Shown here one piece after another: positions 24,129 to 35,545 of a stretch of 64,000 bases of DNA. Both the position numbers and the translations under genes were made by a program. Source of the DNA: Apus apus (Eukaryota; Chordata; Aves; Apodiformes; Apodidae); NCBI RefSeq assembly GCF_020740795.1, contig NC_067284.1, positions 102,539,440-102,603,439 of the forward strand. Reading direction: 5' to 3'. Under the pieces are notes generated by a model. That model saw nothing but the letters and a program-made list of their open reading frames with translations. It was not told where the DNA came from and made no database searches. The first letter of the stretch is position 1. Every line of letters starts with the position of its first letter.

Positions 24129-27100
24129 GTACTGCAGATATTGCCCTTCCCATACTGTCAGGTCTTCTAGTTCTCTTACAAATTAACGTTGTTTTACTAA
24201 AACACCCAATTACAACACTCACTGCTTTAACAGAAAGCACGCATTTATCAACTTTCTACTAAAGCTATATATGAAAAAGATAAGCAAAAGAATTTGTGTT
24301 TTATTGTTTTATAAATATATTTAATCTATTCTAAACTAAAAGCTACCAGATTAAATCAATGTAGATTATAAGTATCCTACCTCTTAAAATACCAAGTTAC
24401 GTCTAGTATTTATTGTACTGTTCTCAATCTGCCATATTAACTCTACTGTTGCTTTTTCTGTGTATCTTTTTGTTTTCATTCTCGTTCTTCTCCATCTCTT
24501 TTTTACTCTCTTTGCTGCTTATATGGTGCAGTTTGGGACAGAGGCTCAACGCTAATGCTTCATGGCAAGCGTGGCTGAAACTGGCAAGTAACACAACATG
24601 TCAGTCATATGGCGAAACATATGGCAAACGCTGGATTATAGTTTGCCATAATCCAGCCTGAGGTCGGGTGTTTTGTGTCAAACCAGTTCATGAATGAAAT
24701 GTGCAGTACTGGCTCTTATTATTAATGACATTATTCATTTCCCTTAAAAACTAATTCATCCTGAATAGGCAACTAGACTTTTGTGCTGTTCATCTTAGGC
24801 TGTCAAATAAAGAAAGGAAAAAAAAAAAGCTTAAATCTGCAAAATGAAACGTGTGCACCATTTAAACAGCACACACAGAAGACCATTACCACTCTCTGAA
24901 CTACTGAGCTTGCTTTTAGAGTAGAATTGATGTAGTGCTAGTGCCATCTTGTGGCTTTGTCTTTTACGTCAAAATGTAGCGGGGCCACCTCTTTGAACTC
25001 CGCAAGTCCGGTCACAGAAGGTGCTTGACAGCATCCGTGTAGGTTGACCGAGGTGTGTTCAGTGAGTTTGCACTTCTGTGTGCGAGTTCTGCATCAGGAG
25101 CACTGAGGGATGGGAAAAGCCTGTTGTGAGAACGTGGCTGGGAGCCAGGAGACTGCAGCACTTGGAATGCAAATGCTTTTTTTTTGTTGTTTTTGAAATT
25201 ATTCTGGTTTAGATGTTACAAAAATTACAAATATATACTGACTTTTTATAACTTACAGTTAACCCCGTAGGACTTGGCCTGTAGGAGCTGTTCTAAAAAT
25301 GGTCTGTTGCATTCATGTTGCATGGTGCTCACTAGGACTGCGACAAATCTGTTTTTAGAATGAAGTGTTCTGGCCAGTAGCCTTTCTCCATTATGTAGGC
25401 AGGTAGAGAGTGGATCTCTGTGTGTATGCACATAGATGGAATTCATGAGTTTATGGGGAAATGGACAATGGAACTGGATGTGACATAGTTAAAACTGCTT
25501 GACACATTTGTTATTAAGACCTTGCTTTTGCTGGCTTTAGACTTGAACCACTATCTTCCTTGGTTGTTAATTAATAAAAACATTTTGGTTTTCCCTCCTA
25601 CTAACTCTTAAAAGTATTATTTCAGTAATTGGCACTCTTGAATATGTGCTTTGGAGTAAGACAAGAATTTTAGTGATATGTGCATTAAGGGCAGGAATAA
25701 CAATGTAAGTTCAAGTCACAGTTCTGTTTGAATACGTACCCTATCACTGTCTGAAAAGCCATCAAAACCAAATTTGGTTCTTAATTTTAAGCTTCTGCCA
25801 TAATCCGTACATGCTAAAAAAAGTTGGTTAGATGCTGACAGCAAACTTACAGCTCTGTATTTCATTCAGTCTTACCAAATTACTTCAAGCCAGGATAACC
25901 ATGTCTTTCCCTGCAGATCTTTGAATTTTACTTTCTGTTTATTTGGAATTTAATCTTGTTTTTGGCAGTAATACAACCACAGCATTGGCAGCCAAAACCC
26001 TAACGAAGGGAAATCTTTTTCCCGTAGCTAAGGCACACACAGGTTCACATAGAGACTCGCAGATCATCCAAGCACCAAATTCACTTTCTGTCTATAGGAC
26101 TGAAAAACAGTTAAATCTAGTCAAGGTTCTTATTTTACCACTGCAGAAGTTGTAATTTTATCCCTTTATTATCTTCTGGTGTCCACTCATCCTCAGACTG
26201 GATGGATGTTGGCATTACACTCTTCTTCCAGAAAGTCAGGTGCTGTTACAGCTGCCTGGGGGAAGTATTGTAAGTGATCTGTGCATAAACTTCACCACCT
26301 CAGAGAGACAGGATCGCTCCAAAGTCTTGGCAGAGTTTATGGCAATGTCTGTTGCTGCCACCTACGCAGCTGATGGATCCCACTAGTTTGTTTTCTGGGT
26401 TTGGTTTGGTTTGGTTTTTTTATCAGTAGGCTGCAGTGCATTAAAGACAGTTGAGCCTGCCTTGGCACAATTTCAAGGCCTTTAAGTAACTACAGCTAAA
26501 TATCACATTAAGTAGAAACTTGTTTTGCAAAGGGAACGGTCTGTATTGAACACATGCGTGATAGAAATGAATGTGGAATGATAGCATGATAATAATGTAT
26601 TTGTAACAAGTCTGTTAACTTGTTTTAAAATCTTGCCAAAATAGCATATGTAAATTAGCCTTTATACAATCTTTTAAAATTAATTCTTGCTTAGCCTGCA
26701 AAGAAGCTAAGCAGCTTTGCTACAGATACTAGGCATATAATACATGCACATTTCCTTAAGATTTCTAATAATGTGAAAATGGAGGAAATGAAGTACAGGT
26801 TCCACTTATTCCCAGTTCCATGATTTTTTTTTTCTTGCTCTTTTTTTGTTATTCCTGAACTTTACGTTTAAATTAAAAAACACCCTGCCCTTTCATTTTG
26901 AAAGATAACTTTTCTGTCAGGAAGTTGTTCTCTCCTTCATCTAGCCAGAGTTGCAATGTCAGAGCACCAACAGAACTGTGCATCTTAATAGAAGCTGGAA
27001 AACTCACTTTTCACTATTCATTTAATGTTTGGATTAGGAAGGAGATTTTTTATGACTCATTTAATCTGGAGTGGTTACATGTGGCTCATTTTACTCCATC

Positions 27101-27607
27101 TTCAGCAGCAGTGCACTGCAATGCCCTTTTCTAAAGGCAAGTGCACTAAACTACACTTCCGATTCTCCAGAGAGCATGAAATGAAACAGAAAAAACAAAA
27201 AAACCCAGCGTGCTCTAGCTGACGTATTTTTAATCAAATCCCCAAGCTAACAGAAATGGCATAATCTTTACAATGCGTTAGTCTCAGCACTGGAATACTG
27301 ACTCCAGAAAACCTGGTTCACTAAATTTGCTAAAGTGGACATCAGTATTGCCAGTTTTAGTAGTTTCATTGTTCCAGATTTGAAGAAAAAGAGCAATAAA
27401 TTTAGTTTATATTTTCAGTACCTCCATTAATGCCTATACAGTTTTGGTGGTGTTCTTACTCATGCTTTGGATTTAGATTAATTCTCCCTTATCCCTCTTT
27501 CTTCCTTAGCTTAATTCATTGTCATTCCTCTAAGCTGAGCTTAATGAGGGAGGCAAAAAGTCTCATTTTTTGTTTGGTGCTCTTTTTTTGCTGTTTCTCA
27601 AACTTAG
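24129..27607 (+). other. NHSL1: Last NHSL1 intron
   Basis: This 3.5-kb intron has donor GTACTG and acceptor TCAAACTTAG. Its most notable content is a compact structured patch at 24606-24657 with direct and inverted repeats, described separately. A (GGTTT)n string lies near 26398-26418. No coding exon or known mobile element was recognised. Confidence 0.8.
24606..24657. repeat. Overlapping alternative stem-loops with direct repeat
   Basis: Two perfect 10-bp inverted repeats overlap. TATGGCAAAC (24620-24629) pairs with GTTTGCCATA (24641-24650) around an 11-nt loop. GCTGGATTAT (24630-24639) pairs with ATAATCCAGC (24648-24657) around an 8-nt loop. The loop of one contains an arm of the other, so the two cannot form together. 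Just upstream is an imperfect direct repeat, CATATGGCGAAA / CATATGGCAAA. The origin is unknown; remnants of a palindromic DNA transposon end or an intronic RNA structure are both possible. Confidence 0.85.
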
Positions 27608-28334
27608 ATCCAAAAGGAAAGTCCTTGGCCGGAAAGATTCTGAAGACGACCGTACCCGCAACCATTCTCCGTCACCCCCCGTGACACCCACTGGTGCTTC
27701 CCCAACCTTAACTACCCTCAGACAAGCTGGATCGATTCAGAGAAGTGTACGCAAGAGCAGCACCAGCAACGACAACTTCAAAGCCCTGCTGCTGAAGAAA
27801 GGGAGCCGCTGTGACACCAGTTCCCGCATGTCCGCGGCAGAGATGTTGAAGAACACGGACCCACGGTTCCACCGGTCAAAGACAGATGCCTCCTCTGACC
27901 TTTCTGACAGCCCTGCCAGCTGTTCACCCAGCAAGAGCAAACGGGCCCAGGAGGAGTGGGCCAAGAGTGAGGGCCTGATGCCAAGGAGCATGTCCTTCTC
28001 TGGCACTAGGTACGGCCGGTCACGAACACCTCCCTCTGCTGCCAGCAGCAAGTACAATGTCCGCAACCGCATCCAGAGCAGCCCTATGACCGTCATTAGT
28101 GAAGGAGATGGGGAAGTGGTGGAACAGTCAGAGGGCAGGGTTCGAAGGACTTTAGAAGAGCAGCAGGAGAGGCAGCTTGATATGTTTAACAGTGATGAAA
28201 TGGACATGAATGACTTTCCATATGCTGAGGAGGCAGGCTGCAAGGAGGCCCTGGATCCAGCCCATCTAGACTTAGTGACTCAACCAGGTGGTACTTCCAG
28301 GAAATATCTAAGCCCTTCAGCTGAAGAAAGTTAG
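27608..28334 (+). CDS. NHSL1: NHSL1 last coding exon and C-terminus
   Basis: The terminal coding exon follows the acceptor CTCAAACTTAG and ends with TAG at 28332-28334. It completes the motif AAIHR-SKRKVLGRK and continues with HSPSPPVTPTGASP, GSIQRSVRKSSTSNDNFKAL, LLKKGSR, MSAAEMLKNTDPRFHRSK, RAQEEWAKSEGLMPRSMSFS, RYGRSRTPPSAASSKYN, RNRIQSSPMTVISEGDG and a C-terminal SAEES. These blocks match the conserved C-terminus of mammalian NHSL1, and the final residues also agree. The spliced coding sequence in the window is 4596 nt (1531 residues plus stop), divisible by three with no internal stop. Nothing suggests pseudogenisation. An open frame starting at 27570 includes intronic sequence before the acceptor. 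Confidence 0.97.
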
Positions 28335-29478
28335 AACGCAGTGACAAAAGGCTTTGGATATTAGTCTAGAAAATGTCAGAGGACTAGATTCCAGAAGAAA
28401 GCCCAGACCAGGACAAGTTTACTTTGCTGAGCATTTACTCCATGAACTGCATGTGTGTGTTTAAATGCTAAAGCAATGATAGTTCTGCATGGTTGAACTG
28501 GGGAAGACTTGCTTTGAATGAGTGGTCTGTGGCTTAAAGAACATTAACAGTTGCATTTTTTGTGTAAAGCCTTAGAAGTCCTCTTGTGGGGGGGGAGGGG
28601 GGAGTTTTCTCAGAGCCTGTAGGGGTGTGAAGTTTTTCTTTTTCTTGAGACTGCAATTGTGCAAGCAAAATCTAGGGATGAGCCTGAAAAAGAGAAATGG
28701 GAAGGCTTCTGTGGTACAAGGTGAATCTTTGGTTCAAAAGCATTGTATTGGTGCAGCGTTGTGTGTGTGTTAGGCAGAGAGAGGCAGGATGAAGCACATT
28801 TACCTGTGAGAAGGTAGCAGGGTTGGTGCTGTGGTTGCATGGCTTATTATCGGGGTATGTCCCAGTCTAAGATGAAGCGTGTCCTGCTAAAGCAACCAGG
28901 TTAAGAATTGGTCCAGGGTACTTTTTGGTTTTTTCCTTTTTTTTCCCGTGGGGAAAATGGAACACGTAGTTAACGTGGAAAAGGGAGCAGAGTTTTATAC
29001 CACACGACTAGCTGCTGTGCAGCCACCCACGTACACTTGGTGAAACACTTCCAAGTTAATTGCTTCCTTGACTGGAGTATTCCCTTAGAGAACTGGAACA
29101 ACTGGATGTGTGCAGAGGATGTGAGCAGACAACAGAAAAGTGGGAGAGGAACGGAGCAGTGTACTGCCAGAGTTTGGAAGGTTCATGTTTCTGAATTAGA
29201 AAGCAGAGTTTGACTTTGAGAACTTGCACTACAGAGCTGTAGGTGGAGCCTGCCTTTCAAAATTGAAACCTGGGAGTTGTGTTTTGCCAGAAGTCTTTCT
29301 TCCATTTGGCAAAATGGGGAGATTATGACTTTTCATCACTTGAAATACAGATAATTGCTAACTTTTGGTTACCAAAGAATAAGTTACAGTTACTTTCCTT
29401 TTTGATTTGCCTGCAGTATTTCTCTTCTTTTTTAACCTTAATTTAGCGAGGTTCATTTTTATTGTATATTTTACAGAA

Positions 29479-29484
29479 AATAAA
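29479..29484 (+). terminator. NHSL1: Proximal NHSL1 poly(A) signal
   Basis: AATAAA occurs in an AT-rich context 1.14 kb after the stop codon. It would give a shorter 3' UTR isoform. Confidence 0.5.
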
Positions 29485-29867
29485 AACATTTAACGGTTTT
29501 TCAATTGTAAAGAAGACCATTAATTAAAACTGAAATACTGGCTGGAGTTTTTGGTTCTTAGTAGGAGTGAGTCTTTTAAGTTTTAAGAATAATTTTGCAT
29601 CATTTGATGGCGTGCGCAGTTTTTGTATTGTTTGTAAATACTGGAAGTTGTTAAAATATCTTTTGATCTCCTTACCGTAGAATTTATACATTTTTAGATT
29701 GCTTTTAAGAAGAAAAAGCACTCTTTGTAGATTATTTATTTTAGAGAAATATGCTTGTAATCTCTTTCTTCAATCTTTTACTTGTTAGCAATGTAAATTT
29801 CAGGGGCCTTCGTTTAACTCTTCCCTTGACAAGAGGGAAATAGTGATGAAAATGCTGTGACTGCTTC

Positions 29868-29873
29868 AATAAA
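29868..29873 (+). terminator. NHSL1: Distal NHSL1 poly(A) signal
   Basis: AATAAA is followed 15-35 nt later by T/G-rich sequence, the usual arrangement for a vertebrate cleavage site. It is the preferred end of the NHSL1 transcript. Confidence 0.65.
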
Positions 29874-30924
29874 GAAAAAGGCTGCCAGTTGCCATATTGT
29901 CTCTTGAGTTGATTAAAATCTCCTTCAAAAGATGTCCCACAGTGTATGGCAACCCACTGAATCCCATAAACCATGCATTCAGCTACTCATCTCCAGTTCT
30001 CATTGCAAAATTTACTAGTTCACTCTACAGACAACTAAAGCAGACTTCACATCCATCCCATTTTGGTATCTCAGTGCTGAGACTAAAAAATTTGAAATAA
30101 TACCGAGCTTTTTTCCAGTATCCTGCGGGAGTGTTTCTGCTACTTCTCTCTTGCTTTTGCCACCTGTCCCAGAAAACTAAAATTCTTGGAGAACCAGATT
30201 ATAAGCAGCGTGACTGAGAAGTGAAATGAAGTGGAGGTGAATCCAGCTGCACTCACTGGAACAAGGGTGGGACTAGCTGGTGTACAGCAAACTTTCTACC
30301 ATTTTTGCATGCTAAATATATTTAAAGAACCACTGGATTTTTAAAAAGGAAGTTAAAACCTAATTGGATAAAGTAGATCGTTTCAGATTTTATTAGTATT
30401 GATTTAAACTACATACTGTCAAAAAACATTCTGCAGCTGCTAAATGTCTCATGAGTGTTGCTTTGGTGTTTCTCCCAGAGCTGATCAGATGAAACATAGT
30501 GTTGTGTCCTTTTCACAGCAGCAACTGTCCCTTTCAAAGCTGTGTGTAAGTGCTAACTAGTCCTCACGCCACTGTCCTGACAGGAGAATACTCAGGCTTT
30601 GTTTTATTGTTTACAAATGGGGAAAACATCAAAGTGAAAAATTGCAGCATTGAAGAAAATGGCAGTTCTGGTGTCTGCACCTTCTGCATTGTTTGCAGCA
30701 TTTTGTATGAAGTGGCTGTAGAAGGGAGCCTAGCCCCTGCCTTTTCCCTGATGCCAGCCGGCCAGTGCTGCCAGCTTTTTTTATAGACTATATGGGGAAC
30801 TCTTTGGAAATTCTCTGTTTATATGCACACCATCTTGTCAGTGCAGGTGGGTGAGATGAAACTTACAGGCACCATGGGCTGAATTTCTTTACTGGACACA
30901 GGTAGCCTTGGTGCTCATCTAAAA

Positions 30925-31717
30925 CACTCATCTGGGTGGGGAGAAACTTGATGAAATTCAACATGGGCAAGTGTAGAGTCTTGCATCTGGGGAAGAACAA
31001 CCCCATGTACCAGTACAGGTTGGGGACTGATGTGCTGGAGAGCAGTTTAGGAGAAAGGGACCTGAGGGTCCTGGTGAACAGGAGGATGACCATGAGCCAG
31101 CAATGTGCCCTTGTAGCCAAGAAGGCCAATGGCATCCTGGGGTGTATTAGAAAGGGTGTGGTTAGTAGGTCAAGAGAGGTTCTCCTCCCTCTCTATTCTG
31201 CCTTGGTGAGGCCACATCTGGAATATTGTGTCCAGTTCTGGGCCCCTCAGTTCAAGAAGGACAGGAAACTACTTGAGAGAGTCCAGCACAGAGCCACGAA
31301 GATGATGATGGAGTGGAACATCTCCCTGATGAGGAAAGGCTGAGGGAAGCTGGGTCTCTTTAGCTTGGAGGAGACTGAGGGGTGACCTCATCAATGTTCA
31401 CAAATATGTTAAGGGCAAGTGTCAGGAGGATGGAGCCAGGCTTTTTTCAGTGATGTCCAGTGATAGGACAAGGGGCAATGGGTGCAAACTGGAACATAGG
31501 AGGTTCTACGTAAACATCAGAAAAAACTTCTTTACTGTGAGAGTGACAGAGCATTGGGACAGGCTGCCCAGAGAGGTTGTGGAGTCTCCTTCGCTGGAGA
31601 CATTCAAAACCCACCTGGACACCTTCCAGGGTGCTCTGGGTGATCCTGCTCTGGCAGGGCGTTGGACTAAATGATCTTTCGAGGTCCCTTCCAACCCCTA
31701 AGATTCTGATTCTGTGT
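30925..31717 (+). mobile_element. CR1 LINE, 5'-truncated, with RT C-terminal remnant
   Basis: This is a plus-strand CR1 retrotransposon. Its 5' part keeps an open frame (30936-31343, 135 codons) that reads as the C-terminal end of CR1 ORF2. Recognisable pieces are [60 protein letters not shown] and [11 protein letters not shown]. The catalytic reverse-transcriptase core is absent, removed by 5' truncation. After the frame ends, the CR1 3' UTR follows and finishes with GATGATCTTTCGAGGTCCC, TTCCAACCCC and the octamer-type end GATTCTGATTCTGTG. The copy cannot move by itself. The frame is mostly intact, and the close match to the copy at 19320-19497 suggests fairly recent activity of this subfamily. 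Confidence 0.95.
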
Positions 31718-31768
31718 AAGGTGAGTTTGGGCTGAGGCTCAGGTTTTGGCTGATGTGCAGATGGCAGT

Positions 31769-31800
31769 GTTATGTAGCCCTGCTGATGTTGCTACATAAC
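31769..31800. repeat. Perfect 10-bp inverted repeat beside CR1
   Basis: GTTATGTAGC and GCTACATAAC are perfect complements separated by 12 nt (CCTGCTGATGTT). The structure lies about 50 nt beyond the CR1 3' end and is not part of the CR1 consensus that I know. Confidence 0.85.
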
Positions 31801-32997
31801 TGGATTTTACACAGGGTAGGTTGTAGCAAAGAACATTAAATGTGCTGAAATATGTTTAATAGTGCCTATAATGATATTTATTTAGGCAACTGATGTAACT
31901 TTCTTATACCACCATGTCATCTCTTCACTGCCATCACCCTCTGCAGCTGCACACAGAATTGGTTAGTAGCTCAGTTTTCTCACCAGTCCAGTCCTTGGCC
32001 CAATTTTCTGCTACAGAACCTTGAGAGCATAATAGTTCTAGGCTGCATGTTCTGTACTGGCAACAACATCCAGCTTCAAAGTTACTTTATTTGGTTATAA
32101 TCTTCTGTCATAGGGAGGTTTTGCAGTTGTAGCTTTATTGGTCAACAAGTATAGATTAAGTGTAGCAAACCTCTGCTGAAGATGTACAGAACAGTAGGAG
32201 AGGAGGAAAAACACAAACTTCATCCATGCTAAAGAGAAAAAGGAGACTTGTCATCCTGATGCTAATGAGTCATGCTGTTACAGAGCTCGTTCAAGAGTTT
32301 ACAGTTGGTTTACAGTTTGCCTCTGAAAAAACAAATCATTGTTGAAGCTAGATGTGAGATTAATTTCTGTTTTTCCTTTTGTTGGGAATGATTTTCCACT
32401 TCAGTCTTTTCCTAAACTTTGCTCTGTATTAACTCAATCTGTGCTTCCTTTGTTTAGGTTCGATTTATTCTTCCTGTTGTCAGATAGAGGCAACCCCAAT
32501 CCACCTTAGAGTTAGAGCCCTTCAGTTACTACGTTAATGCATTCATACAAGCCTTTCCTTTTGATATACTGGAGAGAGGAGAATTTATTATCTTAATTTA
32601 AATGAAGGATGGTTATGCAAGGAGCAACAGCTTGGTAAGAGAAGGTTTGGAAGGATAATGGTAATCAGTTTAGAATTTGGGAAAGAAGTGGGCTTGATAA
32701 GACATGGTTTTGAGGAACCAGGGCTGGATGCTGGTTCATGCATAAGGCTTGGGCTGAAAGAAGGCACAGAATAATGGCAGGAAAAGGAAGCAGAAAGACT
32801 ACTGAGAAGTGCAGTGAATGCACAGGATGACAATAGGGTATGAGGCAGGCAGGCTAATGCAGATTCTTGAAGAAGCTTCAGCAAGTACAGAGGAGAGACA
32901 AAGGCCGAGGAATGATGGGATAGTCACAGCAAGGGGAAAAAAATGTAGTCTGTGTTTCTTCACAGTTCAAAGGGCAGCCAAACTCAGTCAAACATGG

Positions 32998-33014
32998 AAA
33001 AAAAAAAAAAAAAG
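32998..33014. repeat. A homopolymer (17 A)
   Basis: An uninterrupted A-run in purine-rich sequence, with no recognised retroelement body upstream. Confidence 0.85.
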
Positions 33015-35464
33015 TTTTAGAAGAGGAAAAAGAGCACAATTCTGTGAGGTTAAAAAAGTAGTAATAGGTTGAAGTAAGGAATGCTCTAGGAGACCTCGGG
33101 CAACACTGGGCAGGTAGCTGCAGGCTTGAGCACAACTCTTTGAAGGGTCCTGTACAGAAAAGCTGTGCCTGAAGTCTGAAAAAAATATGGAATGAGAAAG
33201 ATTAAAGCTCAGATTCACCATGCCTAATTGCTGCCAAATACCCTGAGTCCTATGGACTGGCTTGTGTTCTCCAGAGATTTGTGTCCTGGTAACCTGCTAA
33301 ACCTTCAGTCATTCCTGGAGTGAAGCTAGGCCACATTACGTAGATGATGTACAAAGTACATTATGCTCACTTTCTGAGTTTCCCTTTTATACTTACTTTC
33401 TGAAGAACTTTCAGAAGTTATTCAATGGTTAAGATTAGGAGAGTCTTTTGACATAAAATTGATGATTTTATTGATTCTGAAGAGGTGTTACCAACTTTAA
33501 ATCAGAGCACAGCATTAAAATCTTGTGGGTATTCAGGACTGGATCATGACTGTGGCTATACTGGTGTGAATTAATAGATACTCAACAGAGTAAAATATAG
33601 AGCTGTTTGATAAAGGAAGTCCTTTGTCATATATTGTTCTGAAAGACTGGGTAAAAGCCTTGGTAGTGCTTCCCCAGGAGAATTAATATATTTTATGTTG
33701 CAAATTTAGCTCTTTGCAGTTAGGTTATTCCACATTATGCACAACCAACCTTTTAAGGGCAAATCAGTTCTTCTCCCAACAATGCTAGTGCAACATGTCA
33801 TTGATTTTTAGAAGGAAATTGTCTTAATACTGAATCCAAATGCGTGTGCATTTGCATGTGTGGGGGTGCATACAGAAGAGAGAAAGGCCACTCCTGGTGT
33901 ACAGGAGTTGCTTCTGTCTAGTATACTACTCTATTTGTACACCAACCTTCAGTAATAAAAAGCAAATTCTAGCTACTGAAGGAACAAAAAAAAGTAAAAA
34001 TGTGTCAGTATATGTAGGTTGCAGAAGGCTGCATGTTCACTGCCTCTTGAAAAAAATAGTTAAAATGTAAGTTCTGTGTTTAGATGGTAAAAACTAACTT
34101 TGTGGGGGGAGTAAAAGAGACACACTAAAACAATTAGATAAAATCTGGCAACAAACAAGAAATACAAGAAAAAAAACCTGTCCTGTCTGCCAGCTGAAGA
34201 AGAATGCTTCCACAGTGACAGTATTCAAGAACTAAGCTTAACTCCCATGTTCTTCCTGTACTTCTTGGTAAGAAACTGTTTTATTTAAAAGTCAGTCAAA
34301 TACACACTGTTAGCTCCTGAAGGCACAAGTTTCTGTTTCCACTTTTCTGCAACCCAGTGTGAAAAGAGCATTAGAAATGTAGCTGGTGATTTCTTCTGGG
34401 ACAAGGAAACTGATTTCTAGGCCAGCTTAAAACCAGTGAAAGAGCATTATAGTGACCAGAGCAGTTGGTGCCCAGCACGGCATCGCCAGTTGAGAAGCTG
34501 CCCTAGTGGAGTCTAAAAGACAACTCCCATCATTCTCTCCTAAATCAGGATGTTGTAATGTGCTGCCTGAAAAATTAGGACTGTTATAAATGACTGTGCC
34601 AACCAGGAGCTGCAGTGTAGTCAAAAGGATTAAGAAAAAGCAAATCCCAGATTTAGATAGTCAGTACATCAGTCACAAATGGGAGTAATAATGTTTTTAA
34701 TATATTTACCTTTTTATAGAGTCCTAATACAAAGCAAAAGTACATTTCAGAAAGGAGATCTTTAGATGAGAAAGATGTGTGTGCCAGGGAGCATGTGGCT
34801 GGGAGCAGAGGCCCTGCAGTTGCACAGAAGTCGGAGTGGCTCTGGGGTAGCTGAAAGTCACGTGCAAGCCATGGATATGACATGCAGTACCAAACCACTG
34901 ATCACCCCAGGTGGGTCTGGCATATTCCCATACACAACATACTTGGTCTTTTAGGGCCAAAGTCCAAACTTCAAATTCAACAGAATGGTCTCTGTGAAGA
35001 GAAGGTATCCCTGAGTGTTGTATTCAAGAGGGTTGTCCTTTATTCCAACATGGAACACTGATAAGACTTTTTCTCCATTTAGTGATGCAGCTCTTTCTAA
35101 AACTTGTCAGAAGTAAAGATTGAAAAGCAGTTGATGGATTATCTTTCCAAGATTAAAAAATCACCAGCACTACTTTGTTTCTATACTGTTAAGCACAACC
35201 CTAGTCAAGGAAGCTTGTGTAAAATAAAAGCTTTTTCTGAAGTGCAGCTCTGAAACCTGGGACTGACTACACAACAAATTGGTAATCTAATTCATGGGGG
35301 TGAGTTTCTTGCATGTTGTGTGACAGCATCTGTAGAGCCAGCCTGAATTTTGGGAAGAAAGAAACTAAAAAATTACTTTCTGTGCCACAAACATGGTCTG
35401 TCTCAAGTGATCACCAGTGTCTGGGAAATTGCAGCATGGTCCTAGAAACAAAACTGTTATTCCA

Positions 35465-35545
35465 TGTTAGAAGTTATCAAAAATGCTTGCTGAGAGGAGT
35501 GCACACCTCACTAAAACCCCTGATTATACCAGCAGAGGGAAGAAA
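35465..35545 (+). mobile_element. Displaced scrap of ERV gag-like sequence
   Basis: The segment shares TATCAAAA, GAGAGGAGTG, CCTCACTAAAACCC and TGATTATACCAGCAG in the same order with 38430-38500, which lies inside the ERV-L-like remnant. Similarity fades on both sides. It is therefore a second, isolated copy of about 65-80 nt of the same retroviral family, 3 kb upstream and in the same orientation. Confidence 0.75.

Larger units (their letters stand above)
28335..29890 (+). other. NHSL1: NHSL1 3' untranslated region
   Basis: This stretch follows the NHSL1 stop without a splice signal I trust. It contains a G-rich tract (28588-28604) and TG repeats near 28760. A first AATAAA lies at 29479-29484, and a second at 29868-29873 is followed by T/G-rich sequence (TTGTCTCTTGAGTTG). 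The downstream hexamer is the better candidate for the main cleavage site, around 29890. The end position is inferred. Confidence 0.7.

Noticed and set aside
27737..28243. A 168-codon minus-strand ORF opposite the last NHSL1 exon
   Set aside because: It is a shadow of the conserved plus-strand coding exon, with no recognisable homology of its own.
29890..30100. A small plus-strand ORF after the NHSL1 poly(A) signal
   Set aside because: It lies beyond the likely cleavage site, is short and has no recognisable homology.
30590..30640. Possible second MIR core (TTTACAAATGGGGAAAAC)
   Set aside because: The match is too short and the following MIR segments are missing.
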